22,096 nt of DNA, from the NCBI GenBank assembly GCA_031274565.1, contig JAISPY010000287.1:1-22096 (forward strand), given 5' to 3'. Below are positions 1 to 6,597 of this stretch, piece by piece; within the stretch, counting starts at the first letter, position 1, and each line of letters begins with the position of its first letter. Made by a program: the position numbers and the translations under genes. The notes beneath the pieces were generated by a model. That model had not been told where the DNA came from, made no database searches, and was given only the letters and a program-made list of their open reading frames with translations. The stretch is from Treponema sp. GTDB lineage: Bacteria > Spirochaetota > Spirochaetia > Treponematales > Breznakiellaceae.

Positions 1-110
1 TCTATCCCGCCGGGGAAAAATAAAGGCGGCGTCAACACAAAGAGCTTCTTTACCCTTCAGTCCTAAGAATACCATGATTTACTACCGGAATCACTCGATA
101 GGTAGTGGCC
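1..110. other. Downstream flank of the transporter operon, no gene seen
   Basis: No gene is supported here. On the minus strand this is the region after the binding-protein stop codon. A weak inverted repeat (ACTACC with GGTAGT, about 81-108) and a second one at the very edge (CCGCC with GGCGG, about 8-29, with a T-rich loop) could take part in termination. Neither is followed by a clear T-run inside the window, so I do not call a terminator. Confidence 0.4.
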
Positions 111-944
111 TTATGACACCACACCCTGCTCAACCACCACTGATTCAGGATCGACCGTGTCGCCGTAAACAGGAAGCAGGGTAGCCCGGTAATCTTCGTG
201 GAAAAAATTGGGACCCACACCGGAACGGATTTCCTGGTTAAGCCAATCCAACAGAGCCTTGTTGCCTTTCCGTACCGCCGGAGCAATGGTGTCGAGGCTG
301 CCGATGGAACCGATACGGGTGGTAAAACCAGGGTTCTGAATCGCCCAAGCGAACAGCAGGGTATTGTCCTGGGACAAGGCCGCACCACGGCCATCCTTCA
401 GCGCGTTAAAGGCTTCGGAAATCTGATCGAACTTTACGAGCTCAATCTGGGGATACTTTTCCGTAAAATAGGTTTCCGCGGTGGTTCCCTTGATAACGAT
501 AAGTTTTTTCCCTATGAGCTGGGAAATATCCGTAATGGGTGCAGCATCCGGGGAAACGATGCCCAGGGCAACCTTCATATAGGGCAGGGCAAAGTCAACC
601 ACTTCGGCCCGCTGGGGCGTTACGGTAAAGTTGGCAAGGATGATATCAACCTTATCAGACTCAAGATGTTCCACGCGGCTCGCGGGTTCCACCGTTACAA
701 AGTCTATGGCGTTTGGGTCCCCTAGAAGATCCTGGGCAATGCGATGAGCAAAGTACACATCATAGCCCTGAAAGGTACCCTGGGCATCGACATACCCAAA
801 GGGGTGCTTATCCGCAAAAACGCCTATCCGCACTTTTCCGGCCTGCTTGATCTTCTCCAGCCCATTGACCGCTTCTTTTGTTCCGCTCGCAAAGACCGAA
901 ACCGCCGACATGAAAGCCAAAACACCGATAATTAGCTTTTTCAT
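111..944 (-). CDS. Periplasmic amino-acid-binding protein of an ABC transporter, CjaA-like (probably cysteine)
   Basis: This is a solute-binding protein of family 3 (SBP_bac_3), which captures an amino acid in the periplasm and delivers it to the permeases encoded just upstream. I start it at ATG 944 because GGAGG lies 8 bases before it; an earlier in-frame ATG at 968 has no comparable site. The 277-residue product opens with MKKLIIGV and a hydrophobic signal peptide that probably ends after VFA (residues 17-19). There is no lipobox cysteine. The mature part has the family landmarks KVRIGVFADKHPFGYVD, GYDVYFAHRIA, VDIILANFTVTPQRAE and DFALPYMKVALG. From memory the match is closest to Campylobacter CjaA, a cysteine-binding protein, including the DNTLLFAW and IAPAVRKG segments. 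Family is near certain; cysteine as ligand is inference. It is the last gene of the operon, 35 bases after the ATPase gene. Confidence 0.93.
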   Translation of the reverse strand: MKKLIIGVLAFMSAVSVFASGTKEAVNGLEKIKQAGKVRIGVFADKHPFGYVDAQGTFQGYDVYFAHRIAQDLLGDPNAIDFVTVEPASRVEHLESDKVDIILANFTVTPQRAEVVDFALPYMKVALGIVSPDAAPITDISQLIGKKLIVIKGTTAETYFTEKYPQIELVKFDQISEAFNALKDGRGAALSQDNTLLFAWAIQNPGFTTRIGSIGSLDTIAPAVRKGNKALLDWLNQEIRSGVGPNFFHEDYRATLLPVYGDTVDPESVVVEQGVVS

Positions 945-979
945 TACTAGGTCCTCCATACATAACAAAATACAAAAAA

Positions 980-1777
980 TTAAAATTGAAAAATATTCAA
1001 AAACCTGCAGCCCCGTTCTGTTTTAGGTTTGGTGAAAAAATCCTCAGGTGGGCTATCCTCGACGATTTCTCCTCCGTCCATAAAAACGATACGGTCTGCG
1101 GCAGCTTTTGCGAACTGCATCTCATGGGTAACGATAACCATGGTCATCCCGCTCTTTGCCAATTCCAACATCACATCCAGTACCTCCCGTACCATCTCCG
1201 GATCCAGTGCCGCGGTAATCTCGTCAAAGAGCATGATTTCCGGCTCCATCACCAGTGCCCGAACTATGGCGACCCGTTGTTTTTGTCCCCCTGAAAGCTG
1301 TCGGGGAAAGGCCCTGCGCTTCTCATATAAACCGACTCTTTCAAGTAAGACCCTAGCTGCGTCTTCCGCTTCCTTCCGCTCCCGTTTCTGCACCTTGAGC
1401 GGCCCCAGAAGAATATTCTCCCACACCGTCATGTGGGGAAACAGTTCATAACTCTGAAACACCATGCCAATTTTCTGGCGGATACGCCGCCAGTCGGTTT
1501 TCGCGCGGTTTAACGCCACGCCGTCCAGCAGGATTTCCCCGGCCTGAATCGGTTCCAGTCCGTTCATGCACCGCAGGAGGGTAGTCTTTCCACAGCCCGA
1601 AGGACCGAGCATGACCACGACTTCCTGCCTGGCTATCCGCAGCGAAATATCCTTAAGCGCGGGAACGCCGTCATAGGCCTTGTACAGATGCGCTATTTCC
1701 AGAACAGGCGCCGGCCGCACCGGGGCGGATCCGACCGCGCTGTTTTCTCCCGCATCCCTGATTATCCTATCCGTCAT
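980..1777 (-). CDS. ATP-binding subunit of polar amino-acid ABC transporter (GlnQ/HisP type)
   Basis: This is the cytoplasmic ATPase that powers the two permeases upstream of it. From ATG 1777 the protein has 265 residues. It shows a Walker A motif GPSGCGKTT (about 58-66), a Q-loop in GMVFQSYELF (Q108), the signature LSGGQKQR (161-168), Walker B IMLFDE (181-186) and the H-loop histidine in THEMQFA (H218). The VGLYEK, LDPEMV and DRIVFMDGGEIVE stretches are typical of the polar amino-acid subfamily. A GTG nine bases further upstream (1786) is possible, but it overlaps the GAGG ribosome-binding site, so ATG 1777 is preferred. About 24 poorly conserved residues precede the ABC core. After Walker B it reads EITAALDPE where most relatives have EPTSALDPE or EVTSALDPE, a mild variation. 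The upstream permease gene ends 10 bases before this start. Confidence 0.95.
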   Translation of the reverse strand: MTDRIIRDAGENSAVGSAPVRPAPVLEIAHLYKAYDGVPALKDISLRIARQEVVVMLGPSGCGKTTLLRCMNGLEPIQAGEILLDGVALNRAKTDWRRIRQKIGMVFQSYELFPHMTVWENILLGPLKVQKRERKEAEDAARVLLERVGLYEKRRAFPRQLSGGQKQRVAIVRALVMEPEIMLFDEITAALDPEMVREVLDVMLELAKSGMTMVIVTHEMQFAKAAADRIVFMDGGEIVEDSPPEDFFTKPKTERGCRFLNIFQF

Positions 1778-1787
1778 ATTCGCCACC

Positions 1788-2465
1788 TCAACTCTGCCAC
1801 CGCCGTTCCAAACGCTTTGAGAGGCGGGACACGGGCATACAGAGCATAAAATAAAGGAAAAATATCAGCCCATAGACCCAGAATGCCGCGGTAGGACTTT
1901 TCAAAAAATTGGTTTCAATAATCTGCTGGCCGACTTTGAGCATCTCCATAATGCCGATCAGCACCACCAGGGAGGTGGTTTTTATCATCCGCGTCATCAG
2001 GTTAATCGCCCCCGGCACAAGCCGGCGCACTGCCTGGGGAATGATGATATACCGGTACACCTGGGTCTCCGAAAGTCCCAGGGCATAGCCGCTTTCGTAC
2101 TGATGCCTATGGAGACTGGTAACCGCGCCTCGGACCATATCTCCCATTTCAGCGGTTCCCCAAAGGGTAAACACCAGGATCGACGCCGCCTCCCCGCTTA
2201 GGTTGATATGAAAGTTCCGGGAAAGACCAAAGTACACAATAAAAAGCCATACCAAAACAGGCACAATCCGCAGGGTTTCCAAATAAACGCGGCACAGAAA
2301 CCGCAGCACCGGATTCCGGCGAGTCATAAGAATACCAAAAAGAATACCCAGCACCAGGGAAAAAGCCACCGCCATACCGGCTATCCGGGCGGTAACCCCG
2401 AGTCCCCCCAGGAGCCGGAGGAGGTTTACCCCTTCAACCAAAACCCTAATGCCCAAATCCTGCAT
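1788..2465 (-). CDS. Amino-acid ABC transporter permease, second subunit (HisM/HisQ family)
   Basis: A 225-residue inner-membrane permease of the His/Glu/Gln/Arg/opine family, forming the translocation pathway with the other permease. Hydrophobic segments are visible at roughly residues 21-45, 59-83, 93-105, 155-175 and 192-212. The cytoplasmic EAA loop that contacts the ATPase is recognisable as YESGYALGLSETQVYRYIIIPQA (given here as its conserved landmarks ESGYALGLS and IIIPQA). The start is ATG 2465 with AAAGGAGG seven bases away. It overlaps the end of the preceding permease gene by 20 bases, which indicates translational coupling. Paired non-identical permeases suggest a heterodimer, as in HisQM-type importers. 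The substrate cannot be read from this subunit. Confidence 0.93.
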   Translation of the reverse strand: MQDLGIRVLVEGVNLLRLLGGLGVTARIAGMAVAFSLVLGILFGILMTRRNPVLRFLCRVYLETLRIVPVLVWLFIVYFGLSRNFHINLSGEAASILVFTLWGTAEMGDMVRGAVTSLHRHQYESGYALGLSETQVYRYIIIPQAVRRLVPGAINLMTRMIKTTSLVVLIGIMEMLKVGQQIIETNFLKSPTAAFWVYGLIFFLYFMLCMPVSRLSKRLERRWQS

Positions 2466-3105
2466 ACCGCAGCCTCCTTTCTGCGAACCAGAACAACCCT
2501 GAAAGGGGAATGAGCAAAACTAAATACCCGGCCACCAACAACAGGAGCGCCTCGTTGGTTTTGTAGTACAAACCAATAAGATCCTTGGCCAGGGACATCA
2601 AATCCGCCAAGGCAACGATGCTGACCACGCTGGTTTCCTTTAACAAAAAAATCACATTGGCCCCCAGCGCAGGAGCCGCCACTGCCAGAGCCTGGGGGAG
2701 CACCACATAGCGGATAAGCTGGGCCTGCGAAAGGCCGATGGAAAGACCTGATTCTATTTGCCCTTTGCCAATCGCCTCCAAGCCGCCCCGGAACGCCTCT
2801 GCCATATAGCTACCTCCCAGAAAGGACAGACCGGTTACCGCACAGGTAAAAGCATCGAGGGTGACCCCCACCCGAGGCAGCCCGAAGTAGAGGAAAAAAA
2901 GCTGAATCACCAGGGGAGTATTCCGGGAAAGTTCTATATACATACCCGTAATCCCTGTCAGAACGGGAATACGGTAATACCGGACCAGGGCACAGAAAAG
3001 CCCGATTACCAGAGAAAAGAGCACCCCCACCACGCAGAGTCTGAGGACCAGCCCCATCGCGTTGATGTACAGCGGAGTACATTGTAGTATAAACGCCCTA
3101 TCCAT
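2446..3105 (-). CDS. Amino-acid ABC transporter permease, first subunit (HisM/HisQ family)
   Basis: First gene of the four-gene importer operon and the partner of the permease encoded next. I place the start at ATG 3105 because ATGGAGGTG, nine bases upstream, makes a good ribosome-binding site; the in-frame ATG at 3123 would consume that same sequence. The product is 219 residues with hydrophobic segments near residues 13-38, 49-75, 80-100, 144-166 and 181-204. Family hallmarks are YIELSRNTPLVIQLFF and the EAA loop with ESGLSIGLSQAQLIRYVVLP, which docks onto the ATPase. A sigma-70-type promoter lies about 50 bases upstream. It belongs to a transcription unit separate from the ribosomal genes because a terminator intervenes. 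Confidence 0.93.
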   Translation of the reverse strand: MDRAFILQCTPLYINAMGLVLRLCVVGVLFSLVIGLFCALVRYYRIPVLTGITGMYIELSRNTPLVIQLFFLYFGLPRVGVTLDAFTCAVTGLSFLGGSYMAEAFRGGLEAIGKGQIESGLSIGLSQAQLIRYVVLPQALAVAAPALGANVIFLLKETSVVSIVALADLMSLAKDLIGLYYKTNEALLLLVAGYLVLLIPLSGLFWFAERRLRYAGFGH

Positions 3106-3156
3106 GATCCACCGCACCTCCATCTATAAAACCCAGCGTTGCAGTTTCTTAGTAAT

Positions 3157-3185
3157 ATCATATATTTTATATGTTATTAGTGCAA
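3157..3185 (-). promoter_or_regulatory. Sigma-70-type promoter of the amino-acid transporter operon
   Basis: Read on the minus strand, a -35 box TTGCAC (3185-3180) and a -10 box TATGAT (3162-3157) are separated by exactly 17 bases of A+T-rich DNA. The predicted transcript start near 3150 gives a short leader of about 45 bases, which leaves no room for a T-box or riboswitch. The 8-bp palindrome AAGCGCTT at 3183-3190 touches the -35 box and could be an operator half, but it is short. Confidence 0.75.
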
Positions 3186-3234
3186 GCGCTTCATCTAAAA
3201 ATATTGTGTGCGATACCTCAGCCCCTCCATACAA

Positions 3235-3262
3235 AAGCGACTGCCCCTTGAGACAGTCGCTT
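3235..3262 (-). terminator. Intrinsic terminator at the end of the ribosomal superoperon
   Basis: In the minus-strand RNA a 9-bp perfect stem (AAGCGACTG with CAGTCGCTT) can extend inward through U-G pairs (GUCUC against GGGGC) to leave a loop of about four bases. The stem is followed by CTTTTG, a modest U-run. It sits 25 bases after the stop of the 61-codon zinc-ribbon gene and just before the transporter promoter, so it separates the two operons. There is no T-run on the plus-strand side. Confidence 0.8.
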
Positions 3263-3287
3263 ATACCGGAGCTCGGGATCACTGGAC

Positions 3288-3473
3288 TCAGCTTGGGACG
3301 AGTTGCTTCTTCCCATGCTTAATCGCGGCCTTACAGACCTTACAGACCTTAACCTTTGCGTCTCCTTCCAATTCGTACAGCAACTTCACCCTACTCCGTT
3401 TACAAACCGGGCATTGACCTCGACCGCGGGAAACCAAGTCCCCGATTCCCTTACCTCTATGCGCTTTAGACAT
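3288..3473 (-). CDS. Small basic zinc-ribbon protein of unknown function, last gene of the ribosomal superoperon
   Basis: I do not recognise a named function. The 61-residue product is strongly basic and carries four cysteines as CPVC (21-24) and CKVC (44-47), the spacing expected of a structural zinc ribbon. It opens with a glycine- and arginine-rich tail (MSKAHRGKGIGDLV) and ends in HGKKQLVPS. The ATG has AAGGGGGA about seven bases upstream. It lies 11 bases after the rplQ stop and before the superoperon terminator, so it is almost certainly co-transcribed with rplQ and rpoA. Size, charge, metal motif and position suggest a ribosome- or RNA-associated accessory protein, but that is inference. 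It does not match the L28, L32, L33 or L36 patterns I know. I have an impression of similar small proteins in other spirochaetes and cannot confirm it here. Confidence 0.85.
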   Translation of the reverse strand: MSKAHRGKGIGDLVSRGRGQCPVCKRSRVKLLYELEGDAKVKVCKVCKAAIKHGKKQLVPS

Positions 3474-3484
3474 GGCGATCCCCC

Positions 3485-3925
3485 TTACGGTGTTCCTTTT
3501 TCATGCTTTTTGGCATCCTGCTTGCTGGCCTTTTTTGCCTTCTTCCCTGAACTATCCGTGGTATCCAGCGTATAATCAACCAGTTCAAGCAAAACCAGCT
3601 CCGCCGCGTCTCCCCCGCGCTCACCGAGTTTAAGTATCCGGATATACCCGCCTGGGCGGTCCTTCATGCGGGGGGCAATATCGGTGAACAACTTCGCCAC
3701 GATGCCCTCATCAAAGAGGCGGCTAGACACGATCCGCCGATTATGAACCGAATCAACCTTTGCCCGGGTTATCAGTTTTTCAGCGCTCCGGCGAACTGCC
3801 AGGGCCTTCGCCTTAGTGGTCCGGATCCGTTCATACCTCAATAAGGAGGTAACCATATTCCGATGAAGGGCTTTCCGATGAGCCGCCATTCGTTCCAGGG
3901 GATTAAACCCTCTTTTATGCTTCAT
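3485..3925 (-). CDS. rplQ: Large-subunit ribosomal protein bL17
   Basis: bL17 sits near the exit of the peptide tunnel of the 50S subunit. The N-terminus MKHKRGFNPLERMAAHRKAL is the family signature (usually MRHRK..GR.L.R...HR.AL), followed by TTKAKALAVRRSAEKLIT and the C-terminal core GGYIRILKLGERGGDAAELVLLEL. At 146 residues it is longer than the roughly 120 usual in many bacteria because of a lysine-rich tail (about residues 125-146, GKKAKKASKQDAKKHEKGTP). The ATG lies inside the end of rpoA (11-base overlap), with a purine-rich GGAAGAAG just upstream, so translation is coupled to rpoA. Identification is secure. Confidence 0.98.
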   Translation of the reverse strand: MKHKRGFNPLERMAAHRKALHRNMVTSLLRYERIRTTKAKALAVRRSAEKLITRAKVDSVHNRRIVSSRLFDEGIVAKLFTDIAPRMKDRPGGYIRILKLGERGGDAAELVLLELVDYTLDTTDSSGKKAKKASKQDAKKHEKGTP

Positions 3926-4982
3926 CTTCTTCTTCCTTTTCTTCTTCCTCTTGGGGAGTACTCTTTACCGCGTTTCGTAACACATTGAGGTCGGTTATCC
4001 CCAGACTCAGGTTCCACTCCTTGAGTTTTTCCTTAATTTCCTGGAGGGACTTTTTCCCAAAATTACGGGTCTTGGTGATATCATCCTCGGTTTTCCGGGT
4101 TAACTCACCAATGGTCTTAATGTTTGCGTTCTTAAGACAGTTCGATGAACGGACCGATAGTTCCAATTCTTCCACCGGGGTATTGAGAAGCTGCCGGATC
4201 CGCTCATCATCTTCGTCAAAATCATCATCAGAGCCTAGGTTATTCTCATCAAAGTTAATGAAAACCGACAGGTGTTCCTTAAGGATCTTCGCGGCCTCGG
4301 CTAAGGCATCTTCCGGCCGGATGGTTCCATCGGTCCAGAGCTCCAGCACCAGCTTGTCATAATCGCTGCGCTGTCCTACCCGGGTAGGCTCCACGGTAAA
4401 TTTCACCTTCTTCACCGGAGAAAAAATCGCATCCATGGGGATAGTCCCGATCACATCCACATAGCGCTCGTTCACCTCGGCGGGAACATAGCCCCGGCCC
4501 AGCTCGATCTGTATCTCAAACTCAACCCGGGCATCATCCATGAGGGTCATAATATGCTGACCGGTACTCAGCACATCGACCTGGCCGATTCGTTCAAAGT
4601 CATCGCTCTGCACTTCCCGGCTGCCGGACCACTCATACAAGAGGACATCCTCTTCCGTGTCCGCAGGGAGTCGAAGCCTGATTTGCTTCAGGTTGTTGAG
4701 TACCTCCAGGGTATCTTCGACGATATTCGGGATAGTCTCGAATTCACTGGAAACCGTATGGGCCACTCCCGCAGCATCGTAGGAGGTGATCTTAATGGCG
4801 GTAATCGCATAACCTTGGATCGATGAAAGGAGCACCCTCCGCAGAGTATTACCAATGGTCGTTCCGAATCCCGGTTCAAAAGGAGCGGCGGTGAACTTTG
4901 CATAGTCTGGTTTGAGATCACCATAGTCAAAGGTGATACCCTTCGGGCGTTTGTAACCTTTAAGAAGGTTCTTACGGGCCAT
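3915..4982 (-). CDS. rpoA: DNA-directed RNA polymerase alpha subunit
   Basis: The alpha subunit nucleates RNA polymerase assembly through its N-terminal domain and contacts UP elements and activators through its C-terminal domain. The 355-residue product has the alpha-NTD motifs PGFGTTIGNTLRRVLLSSI (about 37-55) and, after a very acidic linker (SDDDFDEDDE, 251-260), a complete alpha-CTD. In the CTD, SVRSSNCLKNANI (276-288) includes R278, which corresponds to the DNA-contacting arginine R265 of E. coli, and FGKKSLQEIKEKL follows. The protein ends in a run of glutamates (about 345-355), an extra acidic tail. The ATG has AAGGAG five bases upstream, and rpsD ends nine bases before it. The 3' end overlaps rplQ by 11 bases. 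Confidence 0.99.
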   Translation of the reverse strand: MARKNLLKGYKRPKGITFDYGDLKPDYAKFTAAPFEPGFGTTIGNTLRRVLLSSIQGYAITAIKITSYDAAGVAHTVSSEFETIPNIVEDTLEVLNNLKQIRLRLPADTEEDVLLYEWSGSREVQSDDFERIGQVDVLSTGQHIMTLMDDARVEFEIQIELGRGYVPAEVNERYVDVIGTIPMDAIFSPVKKVKFTVEPTRVGQRSDYDKLVLELWTDGTIRPEDALAEAAKILKEHLSVFINFDENNLGSDDDFDEDDERIRQLLNTPVEELELSVRSSNCLKNANIKTIGELTRKTEDDITKTRNFGKKSLQEIKEKLKEWNLSLGITDLNVLRNAVKSTPQEEEEKEEEDEA

Positions 4983-4991
4983 GGGGACTCC

Positions 4992-5627
4992 TTATTTAGA
5001 ATATAATTCAACAATCATCTGTTCTTTGATATCCGTGAGGTCAGTTATGTCGCTCCGCCGAGGCGCAGAGAGGAACTTCCCTTTCATGGTGTCAGGATCA
5101 AGACTGAGCCAGGGCATGAGCCCGGATTTATGGTATTCCTTTAAGGCGTCTTTGATAACCACCAGCCCCTTACCGGATTCCCCAATCTCGATCGTATCCT
5201 CGGGCCGAACCAAATAGGAGGGCACATTCACCCGTTTCCCATTAACCGCCACATGTCCGTGGAGCACAATCTGCCGGGCCTGACTCCGGCTCACCGCGAA
5301 ACGCAAACGGTATACCACATTGTCGAGCCGTCGTTCCAATAAGACAAAGAGATTTTCCCCGGTAATGCCGTTCATATATAAGGCCCGTTCAAAGAAAAGG
5401 CTGAACTGTTTTTCCTGCATACCGTATATTCTCTTGAGCTTCTGTTTTTCCCGGAGCTGTATGCCGTAATCCGAACGCTTCCCTGGCCGTGCCTTGGGGT
5501 CTTTACCCGGTGCGGGACGTTTCTTATTAATCGGACATTTATCACTTCTGCACCGTCCGCCTTTGAGCATCAACTTCTTCTGCTCTGCCCGGCATAATCG
5601 GCACACCGGTCCGGTATATCGTGCCAT
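4992..5627 (-). CDS. rpsD: Small-subunit ribosomal protein uS4
   Basis: uS4 is a primary binder of 16S rRNA and initiates 30S assembly; in many bacteria it also represses its own operon. The 211-residue protein has the core RRLDNVVYRLRFAVSRSQARQ, the S4 RNA-binding fold (about 100-160) and the C-terminal LSLDPDTMKGKFLSAPRRSDI. The N-terminus carries four cysteines (C9, C12, C26, C31), the zinc-binding form of S4 that E. coli lacks. It lies between rpsK and rpoA, the same position as in the E. coli alpha operon. I recall that this is not so in every spirochaete. The ATG start gives MARYTGPVC, as expected for the family. Confidence 0.99.
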   Translation of the reverse strand: MARYTGPVCRLCRAEQKKLMLKGGRCRSDKCPINKKRPAPGKDPKARPGKRSDYGIQLREKQKLKRIYGMQEKQFSLFFERALYMNGITGENLFVLLERRLDNVVYRLRFAVSRSQARQIVLHGHVAVNGKRVNVPSYLVRPEDTIEIGESGKGLVVIKDALKEYHKSGLMPWLSLDPDTMKGKFLSAPRRSDITDLTDIKEQMIVELYSK

Positions 5628-5641
5628 AGTCTTCTTCCCCC

Positions 5642-6025
5642 TTAGATGCGCCTGGTTTTGCGAGGCCTGCAGCCGTTATGCGGAATCGGCGTTACATCGT
5701 TGATCGATTTTACCCTGATACCCAGGGCGCCTAGCTGCCGAATCGCCGATTCCCGGCCTATTCCGGGACCCTTAACGTAGACATGCACTTCCCGGAGTCC
5801 CACCTGTATAGCCTTCTGTGCAGCGGTCTCAGTTACCGTCTGTGCAGCGAAGGGAGTGGATTTTTTGGCGCCCCTGAATCCAAGCCCTCCAGAACTCGCC
5901 CAAGAAACGGCGTTTCCCATGATATCAGTGATGGTAACAATCGTATTATTGAACGTAGCCTGAATATAGACGTTCCCTTCATATACGGACTTCTTCTCTT
6001 TCCGCTTCTTTGTATTAGCAGCCAC
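5642..6025 (-). CDS. rpsK: Small-subunit ribosomal protein uS11
   Basis: uS11 lines the mRNA exit channel on the 30S platform. The 127-residue product contains ATFNNTIVTITDIMGNAVSW, SSGGLGFRGAKKSTPFAAQ and the C-terminal THIPHNGCRP-like segment (here TPIPHNGCRPRKTRRI) characteristic of the family. The start is a GTG at 6025, with GGAGG five to six bases upstream, giving MAANTKKRKEKK. It lies 17 bases after rpsM and 14 before rpsD in the alpha segment. Length and motifs are normal. Confidence 0.99.
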   Translation of the reverse strand: MAANTKKRKEKKSVYEGNVYIQATFNNTIVTITDIMGNAVSWASSGGLGFRGAKKSTPFAAQTVTETAAQKAIQVGLREVHVYVKGPGIGRESAIRQLGALGIRVKSINDVTPIPHNGCRPRKTRRI

Positions 6026-6042
6026 CCTATCCTCCGCTTACC

Positions 6043-6408
6043 TTATTTCTTCTTACCTGCCACGGTCTTCTTCTTACCCTTCCGGGTACGGGCATTGGTC
6101 CGGGTCCGTTGACCCCGTAGGGGTAAACCCTTACGATGCCGCAACCCACGATAACAGCCAATATCCATGAGCCGCTTGATATTCAGAGCAATCTCGGTGC
6201 GTAAACGCCCCTCGACTTTATACTCGTTCTCAATGAGCTGCCGTAAGCCGTTAAGCTCCTCCGCAGATAGATCATTGATGAGCCGCTGGGGATCAAGTTT
6301 TGCTTTGACGCAAATTGCGTCCGCACTCGACCTGCCAATGCCGAAAATATAGGTCAACGCAATGTTTACATGCTTATTAGGGAGATCAACCCCCGCGATA
6401 CGCGCCAT
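6043..6408 (-). CDS. rpsM: Small-subunit ribosomal protein uS13
   Basis: uS13 sits in the head of the 30S subunit and makes intersubunit bridges and contacts to P-site tRNA. The 121-residue product begins MARIAGVDLPNKHVNIALTY and continues with IFGIGRSSADAIC, RLMDIGCYRGLRHRKGLPLRGQRT and the basic C-terminus NARTRKGKKKTVAGKKK, all typical. The start ATG at 6408 follows the rpmJ stop by eight bases, with a GGAGTAGG-type site overlapping the end of rpmJ. Nothing is unusual. Confidence 0.99.
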   Translation of the reverse strand: MARIAGVDLPNKHVNIALTYIFGIGRSSADAICVKAKLDPQRLINDLSAEELNGLRQLIENEYKVEGRLRTEIALNIKRLMDIGCYRGLRHRKGLPLRGQRTRTNARTRKGKKKTVAGKKK

Positions 6409-6416
6409 ACCTACTC

Positions 6417-6530
6417 CTACCCTTGCTTTTGTTTATGCTTAGGGTTCTGACAAACGATCCGTATGATACCGTTCCGCTTGATCACTTTGCATTTATCACA
6501 AATCGGTTTAACACTCGTTCGGACTTTCAT
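6417..6530 (-). CDS. rpmJ: Large-subunit ribosomal protein bL36
   Basis: A 37-codon gene read directly from the minus strand, from ATG at 6530 to TAG at 6417. The product starts MKVRTSVKPICDKCKVIKRN and ends IVCQNPKHKQKQG, which matches the zinc-containing form of bL36: cysteines 11, 14 and 27 plus histidine 32 form the metal site. An AAGGGAG site lies about six bases before the ATG. It lies between secY and rpsM; infA, map and adk, which often occur here, are absent. It is one of the smallest ribosomal proteins and easily missed. Confidence 0.98.
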   Translation of the reverse strand: MKVRTSVKPICDKCKVIKRNGIIRIVCQNPKHKQKQG

Positions 6531-6597
6531 CCATACTCTCCCTTTATAATCACCCTGCTCGATACAGGATAACTTGTTTTATAAGCGGACGCCCAGA

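Noticed and set aside
3110..3150. T-box or riboswitch in front of the amino-acid transporter
   Set aside because: The predicted leader is only about 45 bases and contains no T-box sequence, specifier stem or aptamer-like fold.
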